Source of the DNA: Nitrospirae bacterium GWC2_57_9
GTDB lineage: Bacteria > Nitrospirota > UBA9217
NCBI GenBank assembly: GCA_001805085.1
Contig: MHEA01000252.1
Coordinates: 1-9,366 of the forward strand
Direction of reading: 5' to 3'
DNA length: 9,366 nucleotides
Numbering within the stretch: the first letter of the stretch is position 1; the number at the start of each line of letters is the position of its first letter. Positions 5,589-9,366 of the stretch are shown one piece after another. Position numbers and translations under genes: made by a program. The notes under the pieces were generated by a model, which was not told the DNA's origin, did not search any database, and was given only the letters and a program-made list of their open reading frames with translations.

Positions 5589-6454
5589 ACGAGATAACGG
5601 TCATGGCGCCGGCAAAGATAAACCTTTGCCTGTCGGTGCTCGGCCGGCGCTCCGACGGTTATCATGACGTCGAAATGGTCATGCAGATGGTGGGGCTGTA
5701 CGACGAGGTCCTGATCTCGCGGAAGGGAACGGGGGTTACCGTTTACTGCGACGCGGCATCCGTTCCTTCCGGCGAGGGAAACATCGTCTGGAAGGCGGCA
5801 GCGGCCCTGCTGAAGCGATCGCGGGCGGACAGCGGCGTTGCCATTTCCATCAAAAAGAACATTCCCGTCGCAGCAGGGCTGGGAGGCGGCAGCAGCGACG
5901 CGGCGGCAGCGCTCTGCGGTCTCAATATCCTGCTGGATGCCGGTTTGAGCCGAGAAGAGCTGGCCGGGATCGGCGCCGGACTCGGCATGGACGTCCCTTT
6001 TTTCTTCCACGGACCCTTTGCCCTCGCCCGGGGGAGGGGGGAACTGCTCACCAGGCTGCCACCGCCGCCCCGGTTCTGGGTTTTGCTCGTGAATCCGGGG
6101 TTCGAAACGTCCACGGCCTGGGTTTACCAAAACATAAATTTGAGGTTGACAAAAAAAGTGGACTGTAATAATATTGTCGGGCTTTCGGTCCGGCATATTG
6201 CCGCAAATGTCCATAATGACCTGGAGACGGTAACAGCGGCAGCTCATCCCGTCATTCTTAAGGTGGAGGAAGCGCTTATGGACCAGGGGGCCCTGGGCGC
6301 CCGCATGAGTGGGAGCGGACCTACGGTATTTGGCATATTTGAGACTGAGAAGGGATGCAGGGCAGCTGCTGACAGCTTGTCCGGACGAAATTGGAGGGTC
6401 TTTCCGGTTGAGGCATTGACCGCATCACCTCTTGAGGTGTACCATACTAAATAG
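5585..6454 (+). CDS. ispE: 4-diphosphocytidyl-2-C-methyl-D-erythritol kinase
   Basis: IspE phosphorylates the 2-hydroxyl of CDP-methylerythritol using ATP, the fourth step of the MEP (non-mevalonate) isoprenoid pathway, in the cytoplasm. All GHMP-kinase motifs are present in this 289-residue protein: PAKINLCL at residues 9-16 with Lys11 (catalytic), RRSDGYHDVEMV after it, the ATP-binding glycine loop GLGGGSSDAA at 98-107, Asp136 in GLGMDVPFF (catalytic), and the C-terminal MSGSGPTVFG loop. The length is normal for the family. The start is coupled to the upstream stop by an ATGA overlap. The stretch from about 6121 on is clearly more AT-rich than the rest of the gene and holds a promoter-like sequence (6146-6174). 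Identification is certain. Confidence 0.97.
   Translation: MNEITVMAPAKINLCLSVLGRRSDGYHDVEMVMQMVGLYDEVLISRKGTGVTVYCDAASVPSGEGNIVWKAAAALLKRSRADSGVAISIKKNIPVAAGLGGGSSDAAAALCGLNILLDAGLSREELAGIGAGLGMDVPFFFHGPFALARGRGELLTRLPPPPRFWVLLVNPGFETSTAWVYQNINLRLTKKVDCNNIVGLSVRHIAANVHNDLETVTAAAHPVILKVEEALMDQGALGARMSGSGPTVFGIFETEKGCRAAADSLSGRNWRVFPVEALTASPLEVYHTK
6146..6174 (+). promoter_or_regulatory. putative internal promoter within ispE, reading toward spoVG
   Basis: A perfect -35 box TTGACA (6146-6151) and TAATAT (6169-6174, four of six matches to TATAAT) are separated by exactly 17 bp. They lie in a locally AT-rich island of an otherwise GC-rich gene. Transcription would start near 6181, giving spoVG a leader of about 340 nt. 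A caveat is that the -35 box encodes part of Leu-Thr-Lys, a tripeptide often found here in IspE proteins, so protein conservation may contribute. It is inferred from consensus alone. Confidence 0.5.
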
Positions 6455-6519
6455 AGATTCGGCAGCGAGAACCAACGATCGCCCCGGATCCAGACTGAAC
6501 AACATGAGGGGGAACGAGT

Positions 6520-6816
6520 ATGGAAATCACAGAGGTAAGGGTATTCCCGGTCAACAATGAAGAACGGCTCAAAGCCTACGCGACCATAACCGTCGATAAT
6601 GTGTTCCTGATCAGGGATCTTCGTGTAATCAACGGCAACGCCGGCCTGTTCGTGGCAATGCCGAGCAGAAAAATGAAGGATGGGACCTTCAAGGATATCG
6701 CTCATCCGCTGAACAGCGAAACCCGGCAGATGATAGAATCGAAAGTCCTCTCCGAGTACGAACGAGAGCTGGCAAATCCGACCAAGCGGGAACCGGCCTC
6801 GAAAGAGGCCGTATAA
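6520..6816 (+). CDS. spoVG: SpoVG family nucleic-acid-binding regulator
   Basis: This 98-residue protein matches SpoVG along its whole length. It has an N-terminal MEITEVRVFPV strand, the core DNVFLIRDLRVINGNAGLFVAMPSRK, then DGTFKDIAHPLNSETRQMI and a C-terminal helix KVLSEYERE, with a short polar tail. SpoVG proteins are small site-specific DNA- and RNA-binding regulators. They were first found in Bacillus sporulation but are widespread in non-sporulating bacteria, including deltaproteobacteria. The start is supported by GAGGGGG at 6506-6512, with 7-nt spacing. The gene sits 65 bp after ispE and may be read from the operon, from the putative promoter inside ispE, or both. A strong intrinsic terminator follows. 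The regulatory targets in this organism are unknown. The C-terminal residues (TKREPASKEAV) are a flexible charged tail. Confidence 0.96.
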   Translation: MEITEVRVFPVNNEERLKAYATITVDNVFLIRDLRVINGNAGLFVAMPSRKMKDGTFKDIAHPLNSETRQMIESKVLSEYERELANPTKREPASKEAV

Positions 6817-6860
6817 GGCAACTCCCGTGATGTTAAGTTCTGCCGATTCTGCATCTTCTG

Positions 6861-6900
6861 AAGAGAGGGATAGGCCCGTCTGCCTATCCTTTTCTTTATC
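6861..6900 (+). terminator. intrinsic terminator after spoVG
   Basis: A perfect 8-bp GC-containing stem (GGATAGGC at 6868-6875 with GCCTATCC at 6882-6889) encloses the 6-nt loop CCGTCT. The stem continues outward through the upstream AAGAGAG (6861-6867), pairing with TTTTCTT (6890-6896) by A-U, G-C and G-U pairs. A T-rich run follows. This is a textbook Rho-independent terminator ending the ispE/spoVG transcript 45 bp after the spoVG stop. The purine-rich upstream arm is not a clean A-run, so activity in the reverse direction is doubtful. Confidence 0.9.
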
Positions 6901-6928
6901 AAGGAGAAAAGTCCGGAAGGGCCTTTGC

Positions 6929-7002
6929 TCGGGGATCGTCTAATGGTAGGACAGAGGCCTTTGAAGCCTTTAATCGGGGTTCGACTCCCTGTCCCCGAAC
7001 CA
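6929..7002 (+). tRNA. tRNA-Gln (anticodon TTG), CCA encoded
   Basis: A full cloverleaf can be folded. The acceptor stem TCGGGGA/TCCCCGA has the U1-A72 pair typical of tRNA-Gln. The D-arm is GTCT/GGAC around AATGGTA. The anticodon arm GAGGC/GCCTT has loop CTTTGAA and anticodon TTG at 6961-6963, which reads CAA and, by wobble, CAG. The T-arm is CGGGG/CCCTG with loop TTCGACT. The discriminator base is A at 6999 and the CCA end is encoded at 7000-7002. The length is 74 nt. The gene lies 29 bp before the prs ATG with no terminator between, so it is probably processed from a tRNA-prs transcript. The same tRNA-Gln/prs arrangement is known in Pseudomonas. No clear promoter is seen between the spoVG terminator and the tRNA. 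Confidence 0.96.
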
Positions 7003-7031
7003 GAATGCGGAAAAGAGGGCGTGCGAGGGCG

Positions 7032-7979
7032 ATGGTGAGATCACGGGAACTGAAGGTATTCAGCGGTAACGCGAACCAGGCTCTGGCCAAGGACATCTGC
7101 CAGAAGATGAACATCCCCCTGGGGAACGCGGTCGTCACCCGGTTCAGCGACGGCGAGATCAACGTGCAGATCGTGGACAACGTTCGCGGCATGGACGTGT
7201 TCGTGGTCCAGCCGACGGCGAGCCCCGTGAACCGGCATCTCATGGAACTGCTGATCATGATCGATGCCCTGAAGCGGGCATCGGCCACACGGATCACGGC
7301 GGTCTTGCCGTACTACGGGTACAGCCGCCAGGACCGCAAGGTCCAGCCCCGGGTGCCGATCACTTCGAAGCTGGTTGCGGACCTGATCACCACGGCAGGC
7401 GCCAACCGTGTGCTGACGGTCGACCTTCACGCCGGACAGATCCAGGGGTTCTTCAATATCCCCGTGGACAACCTTTTTGCGGCCCCGGTGCTGCTCGATT
7501 ATCTCCGGAGCAAGAAGTTCAACAATCTGACGGTCGTGTCGCCCGACGCCGGGGGCGTGGAGCGCGCGCGGGCATTTGCCAAGAGGCTCGAGGCGGCCCT
7601 GGCCATCATCGACAAGCGGCGCGACAAACCGAACGTCGCCCAGGTGATGCATATCATCGGTGATGTGAAGGGGCATGACTGCCTGCTCCTCGACGACATG
7701 GTGGACACCGCGGGCACGCTCACGGAAGGCGCTACGGCGCTCAGGGCCAACGGGGCGGGCAAGATCTTCGCGGCCTGCACCCATGCGGTGCTCTCCGGCC
7801 CCGCGATCAAGCGCATCAATGAATCGGTGCTGGACGAGGTCATCGCCACGAACACTATCGCGCTCGACAGCAAACAGCAGGAGTGCAAGAAACTGACGGT
7901 CCTGTCCGTTGCGCCGCTCCTGGCGGAAGCGATCACCAGGATCCACGAGGAAACGTCGCTCAGCTCGCTGTTCGTGTAA
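7032..7979 (+). CDS. prs: ribose-phosphate pyrophosphokinase (PRPP synthetase)
   Basis: Prs transfers the beta,gamma-diphosphate of ATP to ribose-5-phosphate to make PRPP, the precursor of purines, pyrimidines, NAD, histidine and tryptophan. The 315-residue product is of normal length and complete. It has ELKVFSGNANQALA near the start, FSDGEINVQI, VVQPTASPVNRHLMELLIMIDALKR, the ATP-site segment LPYYGYSRQDRK, DLHAGQIQGFF with catalytic-region His133, the flexible-loop basic residues in IIDKRRDKPNVAQVM, and the PRPP-binding loop DDMVDTAGT at 221-229. The ATG at 7032 is preferred because MVRSRELKVFSGN matches the usual family N-terminus and GAGGG lies just upstream. An in-frame ATG at 7005 would start almost on the tRNA end with no ribosome-binding site. 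It lies in line with the tRNA upstream and rplY downstream, with no terminator in between. Confidence 0.97.
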   Translation: MVRSRELKVFSGNANQALAKDICQKMNIPLGNAVVTRFSDGEINVQIVDNVRGMDVFVVQPTASPVNRHLMELLIMIDALKRASATRITAVLPYYGYSRQDRKVQPRVPITSKLVADLITTAGANRVLTVDLHAGQIQGFFNIPVDNLFAAPVLLDYLRSKKFNNLTVVSPDAGGVERARAFAKRLEAALAIIDKRRDKPNVAQVMHIIGDVKGHDCLLLDDMVDTAGTLTEGATALRANGAGKIFAACTHAVLSGPAIKRINESVLDEVIATNTIALDSKQQECKKLTVLSVAPLLAEAITRIHEETSLSSLFV

Positions 7980-7995
7980 CAATAATGCAAGAAAA

Positions 7996-8049
7996 CAGTT
8001 TAAACCGTTTGAGCGGTTTAAGCAGTTTAAGCAGTTTAAACGGTGTTTA
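7996..8049. repeat. 9-bp tandem repeat array forming a hairpin
   Basis: Five consecutive 9-bp units fill the prs-rplY gap: CAGTTTAAA, CCGTTTGAG, CGGTTTAAG, CAGTTTAAG, CAGTTTAAA (7996-8040), then a decayed sixth, CGGTGTTTA, to 8049. The consensus is C(A/G)GTTTAA(A/G). Because units 1-2 and 3 are complementary, TTAAACCG (8000-8007) and CGGTTTAA (8014-8021) make a perfect 8-bp stem with loop TTTGAG. The stem extends to 10 bp with a G-U and a G-C pair. GTTTAAAC palindromes occur at 7998-8005 and 8034-8041. No T-run follows, so it is not a normal intrinsic terminator. It ends 6 bp before the rplY ribosome-binding site. Confidence 0.88.
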
Positions 8050-8063
8050 TCAACGGAGGAGAA

Positions 8064-8816
8064 ATGGAAAAGATCGAATTGACGGCACAGGTAAGAGAAA
8101 AGGCGGGCAAGGGAGTCGCCCGGAGCCTGCGGCGGAACCAGATGGTACCGGCCGTTCTCTACAGCCACGGCAAGTCCATGCCTATCGCGATGGGCAATAA
8201 GGAAGTCACCAAGGTGCTCAGGACCGAGGGCGGCGAGCACGCACTGATCAACCTGAAGCTGGACGGGGCCAAGGACAATGCCAACCGCATGGCGCTCATC
8301 AAGGACTACCAGGTGGACCCCATCAATGGCGCGCTGATCCACATTGACTTGATGGAAGTGGCCATGAACGAGAAGGTCAGGATCTCCGTTGCCGTCCACA
8401 TCGTGGGCACTGCAGCGGGCGTGAAGGAAGGCGGCATCTTCCAGTACGGACAGCGTAACCTCGAGGTCGAGTGCCTGCCGAACCAGATCCCCGATTCGAT
8501 CGAGGTGGATATTACGGCGCTCAATGTCAACGAGTCGCTTCACGTGCGGGACATCAAGGTCGCCGAGGGAATCAAGATCCTGAGCGACGGCGACGCAACG
8601 GTCGCGACGATCCAGCCGCCGATCTCCGCCGAGAAGCTGGAAGCCATGCTGACGGCAACGCCGGCTGTGGCGACCGAAGGCGGCGAACCGGAACTCGTTA
8701 AAAAGCCGAAGGCTGAAGCCGGTGCCGCAGCGCCTGCTGGCGAAGGCAAGGGCGGAGCGAAGGAAGCGGCCAAGAAGGAAGCAGCTCCCGAGAAGAAAGC
8801 AGCCCCCAAGAAGTAA
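8064..8816 (+). CDS. rplY: 50S ribosomal protein L25/general stress protein Ctc (long TL5 type)
   Basis: L25 binds 5S rRNA in the large ribosomal subunit. This 250-residue product is the long CTC/TL5 form. The N-terminal L25 domain covers about residues 1-92, with LTAQVREKAGKGVARSLRRNQMVPAVLYSHG at its start and an IKDYQVDPINGALIHIDLMEV segment. A C-terminal beta domain (VRISVAVHIVGTAAGVKEGGIFQ onward, with LPNQIPDSIEVDITALNVNESLHVRDI) runs to about 185. A low-complexity Ala/Lys/Glu/Pro tail occupies about 212-250. Charged tails are common in this subgroup. The start is set by GGAGG at 8055-8059, 4 nt before the ATG. The gene sits between prs and pth, the conserved order; a 9-bp repeat hairpin lies just upstream and might affect translation or RNA stability. 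Confidence 0.96.
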   Translation: MEKIELTAQVREKAGKGVARSLRRNQMVPAVLYSHGKSMPIAMGNKEVTKVLRTEGGEHALINLKLDGAKDNANRMALIKDYQVDPINGALIHIDLMEVAMNEKVRISVAVHIVGTAAGVKEGGIFQYGQRNLEVECLPNQIPDSIEVDITALNVNESLHVRDIKVAEGIKILSDGDATVATIQPPISAEKLEAMLTATPAVATEGGEPELVKKPKAEAGAAAPAGEGKGGAKEAAKKEAAPEKKAAPKK

Positions 8817-8865
8817 TCGGGTGGTTGCAGGCGGCAGCGTAATCCGCGCGGCCTGATCCTTCATC

Positions 8866-9366
8866 ATGAAATTCGTGGTCATCGGTCTCGGAAACCCGGG
8901 GAAAAAGTACGAACGCACCCGTCATAATGCCGGTTTTATGGCCCTTGACGAGGTGGCCCTCCGTGCAGGCGTCGAGATCTCGCAGCAGAAGCATCAGGCC
9001 CTCATCGGCAGGGGCAGGCTGGATTCTTATGAAGCCGTCCTGGTCAAGCCGCAAACGTACATGAATGAAAGCGGCAGGGCGGTCGCGGCCGTCCTCCGCG
9101 AGACCTACTGTTCGCCCTCCGATCTGGTAGTGCTCCACGATGAACTGGATCTGCCGCTCGGCGTGATCCGGGTGAAAAACGGCGGCGGACACGGGGGGCA
9201 CAACGGGCTGCGGTCGATTATCGAGCAGATCGGCACCCCGGATTTCGCACGGGTCCGGATCGGCATCGGAAGGCCGGCGCCGGGAATGGGTGCGGCGGAT
9301 TTCGTGCTGAGCCCTTTTTCCGCGGAAGAGCGGTCCCCGGCAGCGGAAGCGATTGCGAGGGCTGCC
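8866..9366 (+). CDS. pth: peptidyl-tRNA hydrolase (3' end outside window)
   Basis: Pth releases tRNA from peptidyl-tRNA that has dropped off ribosomes. The reading frame runs from ATG 8866 to the window end: 167 codons with no stop, and probably 20-30 residues missing. The signature residues are all there: GLGNPG at 7-12 with Asn10, catalytic His20 in TRHNAGF, KPQTYMNESG with Asn67, HDELDLPLG with Asp92, KNGGGHGGHNGLRSI and RVRIGIGRP. These correspond to E. coli Asn10, His20, Asn68 and Asp93. The ATG at 8866 lacks a good Shine-Dalgarno sequence, but the N-terminus MKFVVIGLGNPG fits the family exactly. It lies 49 bp after rplY without a terminator, so the two are probably co-transcribed. The 3' end is cut only by the window boundary. 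Confidence 0.97.
   Translation, partial: MKFVVIGLGNPGKKYERTRHNAGFMALDEVALRAGVEISQQKHQALIGRGRLDSYEAVLVKPQTYMNESGRAVAAVLRETYCSPSDLVVLHDELDLPLGVIRVKNGGGHGGHNGLRSIIEQIGTPDFARVRIGIGRPAPGMGAADFVLSPFSAEERSPAAEAIARAA

Noticed and set aside
7005..7031. Upstream ATG for prs
   Set aside because: It lies 2 bp after the tRNA CCA end with no ribosome-binding site, and adds a basic extension absent from the usual Prs N-terminus.
7985..8200. Possible small open frame reading the 9-bp repeats as Ser-Leu-Asn/Ser-Leu-Ser tripeptides
   Set aside because: A 9-bp period keeps any frame open by itself, there is no Shine-Dalgarno sequence at the ATG, and the frame runs on into rplY out of phase.
7041..8918. Long minus-strand open frame of 625 codons across prs and rplY
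   Set aside because: It is antisense to two unmistakable genes. Its translation is rich in Arg/His/Asp with no family pattern, as expected from a GC-rich complementary frame.

Overview
The window is GC-rich, densely packed bacterial chromosome. The gene set (SpoVG, FmdB-type zinc ribbon, small tetraheme c-type cytochrome, TL5/CTC-type long ribosomal protein L25, repeat-seeded intergenic DNA) suggests an anaerobic or facultative Gram-negative of the deltaproteobacterial (Desulfobacterota) or Nitrospirota kind. Two lipoproteins with lipoboxes, one of them LolB-like, argue for an outer membrane. The exact phylum cannot be fixed from the sequence alone.

Layout. (1) Positions 1-640: a DUF192-family gene bracketed by two arrays of a 7-bp tandem repeat, followed by an imperfect inverted repeat. 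(2) 643-1383: a stand-alone xylose-isomerase-like TIM-barrel protein. (3) 1434-1820, minus strand: a small secreted tetraheme cytochrome c. It is convergent with the TIM-barrel gene and diverges, over a two-promoter intergenic region, from (4) a tightly packed plus-strand operon at 1955-6454: fmdB-like zinc ribbon, a second TIM-barrel isomerase/epimerase-like gene, a 15-TPR lipoprotein, a LolB/DUF4292-like lipoprotein and ispE. The last four genes are joined by overlapping stop/start codons. (5) spoVG, followed by a strong intrinsic terminator. (6) tRNA-Gln(TTG), prs, rplY (L25/CTC) and pth; pth runs off the window end.

The order TPR lipoprotein - lolB-like - ispE - tRNA-Gln - prs - rplY - pth is an old conserved housekeeping block. 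To my recollection Pseudomonas carries essentially the same order, and E. coli keeps lolB-ispE-prs with pth nearby. The departures here are spoVG with its terminator inserted between ispE and the tRNA, and the FmdB-like and TIM-barrel genes joined to the front. The block links outer-membrane lipoprotein handling (TPR, LolB-like), isoprenoid precursor synthesis (IspE), nucleotide precursor supply (Prs) and translation (tRNA-Gln, L25, Pth).

I see no mobile element, CRISPR array, toxin-antitoxin or defence system. The least explained signals are non-coding: the 7-bp arrays around the DUF192 gene, a 9-bp tandem array forming a hairpin just before rplY, a strong promoter-like sequence inside ispE, and the lack of a visible promoter between the spoVG terminator and the tRNA.
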